Shown: positions 36,293-48,046 of the stretch, piece after piece
Position numbering within the stretch: the first letter of the stretch is position 1
Layout: every line of letters begins with the position of its first letter
From: Chlorella sorokiniana
Lineage: Eukaryota > Chlorophyta > Trebouxiophyceae > Chlorellales > Chlorellaceae
NCBI GenBank assembly: GCA_025917655.1
Contig: CP084608.1
Location: 1,798,001-1,862,000, forward strand
Length of the DNA stretch: 64,000 nt
Reading direction: 5' to 3'
Position numbers and translations under genes: made by a program
Notes under the pieces: model-generated
What the model was told of the DNA's origin: nothing
Seen by the model: the letters and a program-made list of their open reading frames with translations, nothing else
The model's database searches: none

Positions 36293-38391
36293 ATGGAGGA
36301 TGTCCTTCTTCACACGGTGTCGCTGGACGACCAGCCCATGGCGAGCGCCGCCGCATGCTGTCGTCGCTGCTATCAAATCGATACATCGCCATGCTTTGAT
36401 TACTTTGCATATACAAACCTGGTTTCCCCGGCGTGCTGTGTGCAGGATGTGGACCTACATCCCACACAGCGGCTGCTCGCCTCCGGCGTCATAGACGGAC
36501 ACGCTGTATTGCACGACTTCACGGACGGTAGCGCAACGCAGAGACACCGAGTGAAGGTGTGCTGGATCCGGACTTCCACCCGCCGCCGCCAGCCGCTGCT
36601 GCACGGTGTCTTTTATGTGCTTCCACATTTCCACTAGGGGGCACGGAGCCCCACCGAAAGCGCCTTTTCGGTGCATCTGCAGGCTCACGGCAGCAGCTGC
36701 CGTGCGGTGCGCTTCTCGGGGACGGGCGGCTGCTCTACACGGCGTCCACCGACCGTTCCCTGCTGGCGGTGGATGCAGCCAGCGGCAAGGCGCAGGCACG
36801 CAAGAGCGACGCGCACGGCGACGCCATCAACCGCCTGGCCACGCTGAGTGAGACGGGGCTGGCGTCGGGGACGACGAGGGCGTGGTGAAGCTGTGGGACT
36901 CGCGGCAGGGCGACGAGGTTGCCGCGCTTGAGGCTCACTCAGGTGGGCGGCCGCTGTCAGGCTGGGAGGTGGGGTGGGTTGGGGGTGGATGGGTTGGATT
37001 CCTCACAGCAGGGTGTGCAGAACCTGTAAAACAGCGCGTAAATCGCATCATGCTCGTTACCCAAAGCTGCGCCATCAGCCGCCCCTCTGTTCCTTCACAA
37101 CGTGCCTCTGTCCCCCGCTGCGTCCAGATTACGTAGCCGACATGTGCGCCGTTCCCAGCAAGCATGCCCTGCTGTCAGTATCGGGGACGGCACGCTGGCG
37201 GTCATCGATCTGCGGACTCACAAGGTGGGAGGCGGGACGGAGCCGCGCTGAATCACGCGCTCATGCGGTTTGGAGCATGCACAACCGTTCAGCGCCGCCC
37301 GCAGCCTCCATCGCTGCCCAGGGTGTTCCCGCGCACCGCCCCGCAGATCCTGGCCCAGTCGGAGGGCGACGCCGACGACGAGCTGCTGTCGGTGGCGGTG
37401 GTGAAGGGGGCAAGAAGGTGGTGTGCGGCTCCACCAGCGGCGTGCTGGCGGTGTGGAGCTGGGGCTACTGGAACGACTGCTCCGACCGCTTCCCAGGTGG
37501 GTGCGCGTGGGAGCCACGGGTACTTCGCAATCTGGCGCACTGAGCTGAGGCATTCTCAGCACCGCACAAAGCCACGCCGTGCTGCCCGGCACGTCTGCGC
37601 ACTCCTGGTCTGTGCTGCCGCCTGTGCCCCTGCCACACACAACCTCCTCATCCCACCTCTCCAATCCCCCTCCCCCTCCCGGGCAGGCCACCCCGAGTCG
37701 GTGACGGCGCTGCTGCGGTACGACGATGACACGCTGCTGACGGGGTCCAGCGACGGCCTCATCCGCGTGCTGTCGGTGCAGCCCAACCGCATGCTGGGGG
37801 TGCTGGGGAGCACTCGGGTGGGTGGCCAGGCGGGGCCAGGTGGCGGGATGCAGGCAGGCAGCTGTCAGTGGGGCTGGTACTGGCTGCCTGCTGGGCTTGG
37901 GTGCTCTCTCAAGGACGGCCAGCGCAGCAGCGGAGCCTGGCACCCTTTCCAAATGAGCGTGTGCTTTGGCCGCCGCCTGTCTGACGTCTGTGCCTGCTGT
38001 CCCCCATCGCCGACGCGCAGACTACCCCATCGAGCGGCTGTCAATGTCTGCGGACCGTTCGGTGCTGGCCAGCGCGTCGCACGACAACACGGTGAAGCTG
38101 TGGGACCTGTCCCAGCTGGAGGACGACAGCGAGGAGGAGGAGGAGGAGGAGGGTGCGGGTGCGGCAGAGGAGCAGCAAGAGGCAGCAGCGGGCGGCGGCG
38201 CGGGCGCAGCAGAGGAGCAGCAGGCAGCAGCACCCGCAGCTGCCGCTGACAGCGACGACAGCGGCGACAGCGACAGCGAGGGCGGGCGGGCCAAGAAGCA
38301 GCGCAAGCGCAAGCAAAAGGGGCAGCACAAGATTCCCAAGAAGAAGCCAGCGCAGGGCAAGGGCGGCAACTTCTTTGCGGACTTGTTGTAG
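36293..38391 (+). CDS. WDR55: WDR55-like WD-repeat protein
   Basis: WDR55 proteins are nucleolar/nuclear beta-propellers needed for rRNA processing and, in plants, also linked to CUL4-DDB1. Exon 1 begins at 36293 (MEDVLLHTVSLDDQP). Exon 2 is 36446-36557 (DVDLHPTQRLLASGVIDGHA). Later exons give further blades, including RLLYTASTDRSLLAVD, GVVKLWDSRQGDEVAALEAH, VVCGSTSGVLAVWSWGYW, DDTLLTGSSDGLIRVLSVQ and SVLASASHDNTVKLWDLSQ. The tail is acidic (EEEEEEE), then Ala/Gln-rich, then very basic (KKQRKRKQKGQHKIPKKKP), ending GGNFFADLL; a basic C-terminus followed by FFADL fits the family. Four one-base contractions occur at 36718-36721, 36867-36870, 37183-37186 and 37406-37410. Each falls inside a blade. 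Confidence 0.87.
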
Positions 38392-38974
38392 CATCACTGG
38401 TGCCCCTGGGCCACGTTTATTCCCCTCCATTGACGCGTGACTGACAATGACACCTGACCTGCAAGCCGCACTTGCGCATTGTTACATCTCAGCACAGCTT
38501 TACCATGGTCAGGCCACATCAAGGGTGCTTGCAATGGCAATCATCAGCATGGCAGAGAGCGGTTGCTGGGGGCCTGCAAAGGGGGCCAGAGCAGCATGCC
38601 TTCATGACGCAGGTGGATCTGGCGGCAGCGGCAGCGGCAGCCAGCTGTCGTTGTGGGGCGTCAGTCGGGCGCTTGCTGTTTGCTTGTTATAGCTGTTTTC
38701 TGCATGTTCAGGCCACGTAGCATGCTCTGTGCAGGCCGTGAGCGGCTTACAAGGCCCAACACAAACGGCCCGTCTGCCTGACTGCAGCAGCTGTCATGAC
38801 AGCTATCCTTCCAGACTGGTGAGACATGCAGCACAACAGCTGTCAGCAGGATGGAAATACAGCCTTCGTCCCTGCATTCATGCCTTTCTGCTCTTCGTTT
38901 ACTCTTGCATTTGAGCGTGGTAGTCCAAGCACAGTCCTTGCAGGCTCCTGTCCACTCAGCCAGCTCTGTGCACC
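38392..38974. other. Intergenic region
   Basis: Separates the WDR55-like gene from the CAP gene on the same strand. Sequence is of mixed composition, with no domain-bearing frame. It probably holds one 3' UTR and one promoter, with no identifiable element. Confidence 0.5.
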
Positions 38975-40681
38975 ATGTCTCGCTGCTGCCTGGCCCTTGC
39001 CTTGCTGCTGGCGGGCGCCCTGCCCCTGTACACTCCCATCCCTGCAAATGCTCGCCTTCTCAGCTGGACACGGCCTCAGGGAGCCCTTGAGACTGCCAAC
39101 TCCGACCCCTCTTCCACGGCTTCTTCTCTGCCAGGCGAGTGAGGCACTTGGGGTCGGTGTAAGTGAAAATTGCTGTGGAAGCAGCACTGAGTTCAAACCT
39201 TCATGGCAGCAGCGGCATGCGCTCAAATTCAAAGGCGCAGCTGCAGCCTGGAAACCGTGGTAGCAGCCGTATTTCGTTCTTGTCCTTGAAATTGTGCTTG
39301 ATCATCAGCGCTTGGTAGTGCTTGATTGGCTGCCTGCCAGTCTGACACACCAGCGGCGGCAGCCCGCGCTCTAGGTGCACTGCGAGACAGCCCTTCACAG
39401 TTCTGGTCTGTCCGCAGCACAATTTCTTCAGCACTGTTTGCTGATATCAAACTTTCCCGTGCCCCCTTGCAGGAATCAGCCCCGCCTCTTCTTCCACAAC
39501 CAGTGACCAGCAGGCAGCTCTGAACTCGACTGTTCAGCAAACCACTGGCAGTGTGGACACCACTGACATTTTGAGCTCGAGCGGCCGTGTCCAGGCCAGC
39601 TTGGGCACCCGCTACACCTCTGCTGGTGGCTCCGCGCCCTCCGCCCTGACTGGCTTCGCCTCCAGCCGTTCCCGCGCTTCAGCCGGGTCCTTCTTTCGGC
39701 AGCGCCCTGCCTCTCCTCTGCCCGGTGCCTCTCCCGTGCGCTCGCCCTCCCCAACAGTCTCTCCCTCTCCCGTGCGCTCGCCCTCCCCAACAGTCTCTCC
39801 CTCTCCCGTGCGCTCACCATCGCCCAGCCCGTCTCCCTCTCCTGTGCGCTCGCCCTCCCCAACAGTCTCTCCCTCTCCCGTGCGCTCGCCCTCTCCAACA
39901 GTCTCTCCCTCTCCCGTGCGCTCTCCCTCCCCCACCATCTCCCCCTCTCCTACCCGCTCACCCTCGCCCGCCTCCTCTCCTTCCCCGTCTCCCAGTCCGG
40001 CCGGCAGCGGCTCTTCACAGTGCCCTGATGTTCAGGCAGTTCTAGAGGCTCACAACTCTGCTCGCGCCCGCCACGGCGCTGCCCCCTCACTTGGAGCGAT
40101 AGCTTGGCAGCCGCAGCCCAGGCCGCCACCGCCACCTGCGTCATGAAGGTGAGAGGGGGCTGGGCCCAGCAATCTGCCAGGTGCCTGCGCTCGCCATGAG
40201 CCAGGCACACCCCTCACCGCTCCTCCTCCGCTGCCGCGCCCGCCCGCAGCACACCAGCGGCGGTGAAAACCTGGCCATCGGCGTGCGCTCGTGCACCGCT
40301 GGCGTCAACCTGTGGGCAGCCGAAGAGAGGCTGTGCCCTGGCTTCTGCGACTGGTCAACTTCTACAGGCCACTGGACACAGGTCCGTCTTCATCACGTGC
40401 ATGTCTGCCTTGAATATTGGGTTGTTCCATGCCAGCACGCGCCGGCACGCGGCATCCTGCCGGCGCTGCACCAGGCATGCCTCTTTCTCCAGCAGATCGG
40501 CCACCATGCACAGCATCCGACCTGCAGCCACCCCCAAACTATACCCCTTCCTCCTGTGCAGATGATTTGGAAGGGCACCACCCAGGTCGGCTGTGGCTTT
40601 GCCGCAAGCTGCGGCTATGTCGTCTGCCGGTACTCCCCACCTGGGAACGTCTTGGGCCAATTTCCTCAGAACGTCAGCTGA
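38975..40681 (+). CDS. Secreted CAP/PR-1-like protein with Ser-Pro linker
   Basis: CAP-superfamily proteins are secreted; the molecular role varies and is not predictable here. Four exons: 38975-39134, 39473-40148, 40250-40381 and 40562-40681. The N-terminus is a clear signal peptide ([18 protein letters not shown]). A Ser/Thr-rich region and a long Ser-Pro-Val-Arg repeat linker follow, as in algal extracellular-matrix proteins of the pherophorin type. The CAP domain carries [19 protein letters not shown], then [29 protein letters not shown] and the closing [18 protein letters not shown]. The first intron starts with GC (CAG/GCGAGT). The frame breaks at 40082-40086 in a C run; one added C gives [15 protein letters not shown] as expected. 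A second, partial copy lies inverted at 48361-49040. Confidence 0.88.
39724..39965 (+). repeat. Tandem ~36-base repeat encoding Ser-Pro-Val-Arg linker
   Basis: Imperfect tandem units of about 36 bases (some shortened) encode [12 protein letters not shown]-like blocks in the CAP protein. Units differ by few bases, which suggests expansion by slippage or unequal exchange. Such Ser-Pro-rich rods are usually hydroxylated and glycosylated in green-algal cell walls. Confidence 0.85.
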
Positions 40682-43395
40682 GCGGCGCACGGCCGCCCAT
40701 AGCGCTCGCCACAGCAGCAGCCGCTAGTGCACCTTGTTCATGCCGGCGCGCTGCTGCTGATGATCTGCTTGCAGTCCCCACACAACCTGCCTGCTATCCT
40801 TGAAGCCTGCCCTTACACCTCCCCGTGCTGTGCCTTGCAATTCTCCACACCGCTGCCTGCAAGATCCTTGACCTCTACCCTGGCACATCGGCTTGATGTA
40901 CCTTGACGATGATCAGACTTTTGCTGAGATGCAAAGATCCTCGTTTCCTCAAGTGTGGCTCGACAGTCAAGCCAAGGTTTCAGCCGCTGATCAGTTCACG
41001 AGGGCTCGCCGCCATGCGCAATCAACTGATCCAGTGCCGCCGCCACTTGTGCCGCCACCTGGCTCAGGCCCGCATCGTCCCGCACCCAGCCCCGCATCTG
41101 CTCCTTGATAACCCCGCCTTGAGCCGGAAGTGACGCCTGCACGATGAAACAGACACCTGTGGGCTGCCATTTCCGCGCAGAGCAGTTGGTGGCGCTTGCA
41201 GGCCGTGCACGCTGAGCAGGGGAAACACTGCAGCGCTCACCTGACCACGTCGTCAAACCCGGAGGGCGGGCGCTGCAGCTGTCCCAGCACCGCCACCTGC
41301 AGCGTGCGGTGCCGCAGCTCGCGGTTGTAGTTGGACGACTGAGCGGCGCCTCTGCGGTTGTCATGCAGGCAGCGGAATGGACGCTGAGCAGCCCAAATGC
41401 GAGCAGTTGCAGGCCACGCACGGCACAATGAGCTGAAATTGCTAGCGGTGCATCATCGCAACATTTGCAGGTGCCAACGCCCCCGGGCCCAGCGGCGGCG
41501 CCCGACTCACTGCGCGGTTCCCTCCCTGCCTTGGTAGCCAGGTTCGTTGAAGTACGGGTCGGCAGTGCCCAGGATCATGCTCTGGATGCTGATGAGCACC
41601 TGCACCAGCGCACGCAGCAGGCTGCTCCACCTCAGCACAGGCTCACACCCGAGCCGGCACGCCAAGTCCCTTCAGCCACTCCACCTCCACCAGCTGCCCA
41701 CTCGCCTGCAGCAGCGTGCTCTGCCCAGGCTGCCAGCCTGGGCCCGGCCAGGTGCCCAGCAGGGAGAGGCAGACGTCGCCGCCGTTGTACAGGTTTGGGT
41801 TGAAGCGCACGCTGCCGCCGCCAGTGGTCAAGAAGTGCACCTGCGCAGCAGCGCAGAGGAAGGACTCGCGACCAGTACCCAGGCTGGCGCCAGCTGCAGG
41901 CGCCCGAGAGGCGCTCAATGCAAGGCCGCACCTTAGGTGGGCGGTTGGGGTAGTCTGGGGGAGCAGGATGTCAAAGGCGAAAGCCCCGTTTGCGTAGGGC
42001 GTGTCGGGGGAGCCAGGATGACCGCACTGCGAGGGGTGGTGCCAAGGTTGGGATGTGCACCCACAGTCAGGCGGGAGCAGCCCCTGGTGCGACGGCAAGA
42101 AGGCTGATGCCAGCTGGAACAGAGGGCATCGGCATTGGCAAGAGCGAAAGGGTGCGCCAGGGAGAGCAGCGGGCCCCCCTCACCGCAGCACATCCATGCG
42201 GTCGTCGTCCATGGCGGCAAACACGGAGCTCTCCCACGCCAGCGGCAGCTGCCCCGCAAGGCTGGCCACCTCACGAGTGATGCGCCGCAAGCGCTCGCTC
42301 ACGCCACCTGCAACGGCCGGAGGTTGGCACCCAATTTGCTTGCTGGAATGCTGGAAAGAGCAGCCGCACGCCAGCCTGCACATGCCCAAGACAACAGGTG
42401 CAGGGCTCACCGTTTCCAGCTGCCGCCTGCTCGCGGAAGTAGTGGTCCCGCAGGGGCACAGACTGGAAGAGCAGCGGCTTCAGCTGCTCCATGTACTGCT
42501 GCCGCTGGATCCCCTGCTCGCTGGCAACGGTGTCCATCGCTGCGGGTGGCTGCTGCTGCGCCTGCTGCGGGCCCTGTGTGCTGGACAGCCAAACATCCAC
42601 CGCCTGCGGAACAGGTGCAGGCCCCTGGGTGCTGCACTTTTCCCTGAGGCAGCTGGGCGGCCTAAGAAGCACAATCAAATGTGTGGCCGGCGCGGCAGGG
42701 GACCCTCTGTGAAGGCACCCCTCCCCCTCCCCAGAGGGCTGTGCCGCCCACCCACCTCTTGCACCCGCTGGCAGCAGTCAGACACATCCAGGATCGCCCC
42801 CACGAGACACACATCCTCCTCGTCCCCCTCCGCAGCCAGCTGCTCTGCATTGCGGCGGAAGATGTCGGCCTGCAGGCGCAGCCTGCAGGGCGTGCCAGCA
42901 GCTGGAGTCGCCGCGGCGGGCGTCGCTGTCGTCGCCGCTGCCGCCCGCCCTCTGCCCCTTCCCTGCTGGCCCGGCGGCAGGGGCCTTTGCCGCAACGCGG
43001 CGAGCGCTTCCCGGCCCCCGCCACGGCCGCTGGCGGCGCGCCCCGCATCTGCTCCTTGCTCCGGCTGGGGCCCCTGCTGCTGCTGCTCCTGCGGCGGCGG
43101 CTTGAGCAACTCGCTGTCTGCCGGCTGGAGCAGCAGTGGCAAGAGTTCCAAGGAGCCTGCAACAGGTGGGGAAGCCTGCACATAGGCACAAGAGCCGGTG
43201 CATACAACCATCAAGAGATCACTCCAAAGAAGGACCTCCCTTGAACTCACCTGCCAGGTCAGCAACCAGCCCAAACACCTCGACGTACAGCCGGCGCCGG
43301 CTGCTGACGTCCATCAGGCTGTCGTTGTGCAGCAGCAGGCGCAGCAGCGGCGCCAGGGGGCCGCCGCGCAGCACGCCCAGCAGCGGAAGCGCCAG
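40005..43395. repeat. Left arm of a large inverted duplication
   Basis: This segment (CAP-domain exons plus the 3' two thirds of the E2 gene) reappears reverse-complemented at about 45597-49045. The E2 and spacer parts, introns included, are nearly identical by eye, and the two E2 stop codons pair at 40996 and 48046. The CAP end has diverged more. About 2.2 kb of unique E2 5' sequence separates the arms. Confidence 0.9.
40682..40995. other. Spacer between convergent CAP and E2 genes
   Basis: Lies between two stop codons on opposite strands and contains both 3' UTRs. Its counterpart, inverted and almost identical, is at 48047-48360. No other element was seen. Confidence 0.6.
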
Positions 43396-45227
43396 CGGCT
43401 GCACCGGCTGGTGGGGCGCGGCTGCAGGCAGAGCAAGACGCAGCGAGCTGAGGAATCCGATGCCGAGGGGCAACAGCGGACCAGCGATTGCTGTAGATGC
43501 TCCCACCTCTGGAGGCCTGCAAGCTGCTTCGTAGTCGCCGCAGCAAGTCCGCCACGGCGCCGTCCAGCTGCTGCTGCCGCCGCGCAGCATCCGCCACCTG
43601 CTTGCGGGCTGCCTGGGTGCTTTCCCTGGAACAGCCGCCGCCGCCATAGCCCACGCCTGCATGCAGGAGCATCGATACGGGTCACCCACTCACGGCAGGC
43701 AATGGCCAGCGTGCCCAGCTGGGTGGGTGTCAGGCAGACGCAAGCCTCGCACCTTTGGCTGGCTGCTTCCTGCGGGCGGTGCCGCGCCCCAGCCCCCGCC
43801 ACCGCCGCCACCAGGCGCTCCAAGCATGCCCGCAAGTGCGCCAGAGGGGCCGCCGTGAAAGCCAGTCTCCTCATCCTCATCCCCTGCACATGCCGTGGCA
43901 GGACTGAGCGGCTAGGCCGCCAGGGCAGCCTGGACTTGACAAGGCCAAAGGCCCCAGCTGGCTGCACAGCAAGAACGGACAGACGCACGAGAGCTGCCTG
44001 CTCAGGGCTCACCTTCTTCATCATCATCATCCTCATTCTCATCGACGCATGGGTAGCCCTCCCCATCAGCATGTATTCCAAGCTCATCGCCGGAATAGCC
44101 GGCAAGCTGGGCAGCGCTTGGCAGCTTGCCGTCCACCAGCGCATTGCGCAGCGCGCACAGCATGCCCGCAACTTCCAAGCACCGCTCCGCCACCATCTCT
44201 TCAGTGGACTGCCCTGCCGCGCCGCTGGATGCTCCAAGCGCCCCTGAGCGGCCTGGCGAGCTGGCCAAGTCCACCGGCGACCCAACCAAATCCACATAGT
44301 CCTCCGCTCCGCTGCCCTGTGGTGGGCGCTCCACGCCGCTTGGCGGCACGTCTCCGCTGCCAGCCATTGCAGCGGCGGCCGCCCACATGGCCGCATCGAT
44401 CTGCAGGCCGCCGCAGAGTCGCAACTTGGCACACTGTGGCTACGGGACAAGCAAGGAGAGACGATGCAGCCGGTGCTCTGCAGGACCGGCCGAGCGCACC
44501 TGGCCGGCACGTCGGGGCCCAGCAGCGCCTCTAAATCGCGCCTCGTCACCGGCAGGCCACAACCCTGCGCAGCAGCAAGAGCAAGCCAGTGCAGCAGTGG
44601 TGGGCGCAGGCATGATCTGTCCCTGCAGCCAGGACAAGGGGGTCCATGCAGGGATGCAACACGTGCATCACCAGCCTTGCCTGGTTTGGGCAGCACAAGA
44701 GGCGTGCAAGCGGCAACAGCCTCTGGGGCAGCGCCGCCACTGCCCGCTGCAGATGCCGCTGGGCTGCGACCTCCGCCATGCGGCACCCGCAATCCAGCGC
44801 ATAGCTGCCCAGCTGCAGCATGTCCCCGTCCTGGGCCGTGGTGGCAGGTGCGCCCTCCGCATCCGCTCTGCTGACCAGCTGTGCATTTTCGTGGCTGCTA
44901 TCATCAACACCCAGGGCCATCAACTCATTCTGCTCCTGCCGGTGCGCCTGCTGCCGCAGTGCTCCAATGTCGGCTCTTTGCAAGCTAGTATTCGAGCGTT
45001 CAGCTGAACAGAGCTCACATGCCAGGTAAGATGCAGGATTCAAGAAAGTGCAAGCCTGGCAGGCCCAGCCACCTGCACACGGAGTCGGCAGCCACAACAA
45101 GATAGTGACAGCTTGCGCTGGCAGCGGCGGCATGGAGGCGGATCTCTGCCGCTGGCCTACATGTGTCGTCTTGTGCCGCGCATGCATCATCGTCGTCGCT
45201 CGAGACAAGGTTCACGAGCTCGGCCAT
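40996..45227 (-). CDS. BIRC6-like E2 ubiquitin-conjugating enzyme with RanBP2 zinc finger
   Basis: A large E2, probably an E2/E3 hybrid, that transfers ubiquitin. The start at 45227 gives [14 protein letters not shown]; an in-frame Met at 45401 is possible. A RanBP2-type zinc finger lies at about 44990-45065 ([20 protein letters not shown]). The middle region is acidic and Ala/Gln-rich, with a helical repeat-like segment ([20 protein letters not shown]). The C-terminal UBC fold contains [13 protein letters not shown], the active-site Cys in [18 protein letters not shown] (codon 41769-41771), [18 protein letters not shown] and a late [20 protein letters not shown] helix. These match BIRC6 closely. 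The frame breaks near 41955, where one G restores QDYPNRPPK. The 3' two thirds is duplicated in inverted orientation. Not all middle exons are phased. Confidence 0.82.
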
Positions 45228-45590
45228 GGCCACGCGTTCGGGCTTCCGCCCTTCCGAGAACTCAAAGCGGGTTGTGGCCCGCCCTTGTAACACAATGATG
45301 CAATCCAGAATCCACGCCCGCGATGTTACAAAGGCGCGGCGCGCATGGGACTCCAGTGGTACAGAGAAGCGCAGCGCCGCCAGCGTGAGTTCGGCGCGCA
45401 ACGCGCATTTGCAGCCTAGTGGTCAATCACATCACCTAGTGGTCAATCACTAAAGAAAAGGTCAATGAAGCAATTAATTCGAAGCATTGTTTCCTTACGA
45501 GTTCTGCAATCACATGATCAGCGCATCACGCCTGCTGGCACCCCCTACGCCGTGCCTCTGCGCTCGGCCGCACTTGCTGCCCTTGGCTCT
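45208..45590. repeat. Direct repeat copy 1: E2 5' region and flank
   Basis: The first codons and upstream flank of the E2 gene. They match 49050-49365 in the same orientation with scattered substitutions. This copy contains an extra short tandem duplication of a CCTAGTGGTCAATCAC unit at about 45416-45451. The far end resembles the 3' end of the glycosyltransferase gene at 49306-49370, so the right part of this repeat derives from that gene's tail. Confidence 0.85.
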
Positions 45591-45596
45591 TGTTGA

Positions 45597-48046
45597 GCCC
45601 TTCCGCTGCTGGGCGTGCTGCGCGGCGGCCCCCTGGCGCCGCTGCTGCGCCTGCTGCTGCACAACGACAGCCTGATGGACGTCAGCAGCCGGCGCCGGCT
45701 GTACGTCGAAGTGTGGCCTGGTTGCTGACCTGGCAGGTGAGTTCAAGGGAGGACCTTCTTTGGAGTGATCTCTTGATGGTTGTATGCACCGGCTCTTGTG
45801 CCTATGTGCAGGCTTCCCCACCTGTTGCAGGCTCCTTGGAACTCTTGCCACTGCTGCTCCAGCCGGCAGACAGCGAGTTGCTCAAGCCGCCGCCGCAGGA
45901 GCAGCAGCAGCAGGGGCCCCAGCCGGAGCAAGGAGCAGATGCGGGGCGCGCCGCCAAGCGGCCGTGGCGGGGGCCGGGAAGCGCTCGCCGCGTTGCGGCA
46001 AGGCCCCTGCCGCCGGGCCAGCAGGGAAGGGGCAGAGGGCGGGCGGCAGCGGCGACGACAGCGACGCCCGCCGCGGCGACTCCAGCTGCTGGCACGCCCT
46101 GCAGGGGGCTGCGCCTGCAGGCCGACATCTTCCGCCGCAATGCAGAGCAGCTGGCTGCGGAGGGGGACGAGGAGGATGTGTGTCTCGTGGGGGCGATCCT
46201 GGATGTGTCTGACTGCTGCCAGCGGGTGCAAGAGGTGGGTGGGCGGCACAGCCCTCTGGGGAGGGGGAGGGGTGCCTTCACAGAGGGTCCCCTGCCGCGC
46301 CGGCCACACATTTGATTGTGCTTCTTAGGCCGCCCAGCTGCCTCAGGGAAAAGTGCAGCACCCAGGGGCCTGCACCTGTTCCGCAGGCGGTGGATGTTTG
46401 GCTGTCCAGCACACAGGGCCCGCAGCAGGCGCAGCAGCCACCACCCGCAGCGATGGACACCGTTGCCAGCGAGCAGGGGATCCAGCGGCAGCAGCAGCAG
46501 GAGCAGCAACCGGCAGCTGACTCCCCGCGCTGCGGCAGCAGTACATGGAGCAGCTGAAGCCGCTGCTCTTCCAGTCTGTGCCCCTGCGGGACCACTACTT
46601 CCGCGAGCAGGCGGCAGCTGGAAACGGTGAGCCCTGCACCTGTTGTCTTGGGCTTGTGCAGGCTGGCGTGCGGCTGCTCTTTCCAGCATTCCAGCAAGCA
46701 AATTGGGTGCCAACCTCCGGCCGTTGCAGGTGGCGTGAGCGAGCGCTTGCGGCGCATCACTCGTGAGGTGGCCAGCCTTGCGGGGCAGCTGCCGCTGGCG
46801 TGGGAGAGCTCCGTGTTTGCCGCCATGGACGACGACCGCATGGATGTGCTGCGGTGAGGGGGGGGGGGGGATGCTGCTCTCCCAGGCGCACCCTTTCGCT
46901 CTTGCCAATGCCGATGCCCTCTGTTCCAGCTGGCATCAGCCTTCTTGCCGTCGCACCAGGGGCTGCTCCCGCCTGACTGTGGGTGCACATCCCAACCTTG
47001 GCACCACCCCTCGCAGTGCGGTCATCCTGGCTCCCCCGACACGCCCTACGCAAACGGGGCTTTCGCCTTTGACATCCTGCTCCCCCAGACTACCCCAACC
47101 GCCCACCTAAGGTGCGGCCTTGCATTGAGCGCCTCTCGGGCGCCTGCAGCTGGCGCCAGCCTGGGTACTGGTCGCGAGTCCTTCCTCTGCGCTGCTGCGC
47201 AGGTGCACTTCTTGACCACTGGCGGCGGCAGCGTGCGCTTCAACCCAAACCTGTACAACGGCGGCGACGTCTGCCTCTCCCTGCTGGGCACCTGGCCGGG
47301 CCCAGGCTGGCAGCCTGGGCAGAGCACGTTGCTGCAGGCGAGTGGGCAGCTGGTGGAGGTGGAGTGGCTGAAGGGACTTGGCGTGCCGGCTCGGGTGTGA
47401 GCCTGTGCTGAGGAGGAGCAGCCTGCTGCGTGCGCTGGTGCAGGTGCTCATCAGCATCCAGAGCATGATCCTGGGCACTGCCGACCCGTACTTCAACGAA
47501 CCTGGCTACCAAGGCAGGGAGGGAACCGCGCAGTGAGTCGGGCGCCGCCGCTGGGCCGGGGGCGTTGGCACCTGCAAATGTTGCGATGATGTACCGCTAG
47601 CAATTTCAGCTCATTGTGCCGTGCGTGGCCTGCAACTGCTCGCATTCGGGCTGCTCAGCGTCCATTCCGCTGCCTGCATCACCACCGCAGAGGCGCCGCT
47701 CAGTCGTCCAACTACAACCGCGAGCTGCGGCACCGCACGCTGCAGGTGGCGGTGCTGGGACAGCTGCAGCGCCCGCCCTCCGGGTTTGACGACGTGGTCA
47801 GGTGAGCGCTGCAGTGTTTCCCCTGCTCAGCGTGCACGGCCTGCAAGCGCCACCAACTGCTCTGCGCGGAAATGGCAGCCCACAGGTGTCTGTTTCATCG
47901 TGCAGGCGTCACTTCCGGCTCAAGGCGGGGTTATCAAGGAGCAGATGCGGGGCTGGGTGCGGGACGATGCGGGCCTGAGCCAGGTGGCGGCACAAGTGGC
48001 GGCGGCACTGGATCAGTTGATTGCGCATGGCGGCGAGCCCTCGTGA
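45597..48046 (+). pseudogene. Truncated inverted copy of the E2 gene
   Basis: Begins abruptly inside the E2 ([18 protein letters not shown]), without the zinc finger or N-terminal half. Soon after the breakpoint it has a small deletion at about 45715 that shifts the frame relative to the full gene and gives an early stop. Downstream it is nearly intact: the UBC fold is present with its active-site Cys (codon 47272-47274), and the same frame break as in the full gene recurs near 47088. It ends at 48046. A shorter protein starting at an internal Met, such as that at 46545, is conceivable. No promoter of its own is evident, so I call it a pseudogene or fragment. Confidence 0.7.

Noticed and set aside
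39724-39965. Regular ~36-base repeats that could be mistaken for a CRISPR array
   Set aside because: There are no unique spacers, the units are contiguous and they encode an in-frame Ser-Pro linker in a eukaryotic secreted protein.
40082-40086. Programmed ribosomal frameshift in the CAP gene and its copy
   Set aside because: The same kind of one-base deficit occurs in nearly every gene of the window without a shared slippery site or stimulatory structure; a systematic sequence error is simpler.
45015-45401. Start of the E2 at 45401 instead of 45227
   Set aside because: The upstream frame is open and its counterpart is conserved near 49206, so it cannot be excluded, but [14 protein letters not shown] at 45227 looks like a natural N-terminus and was preferred.
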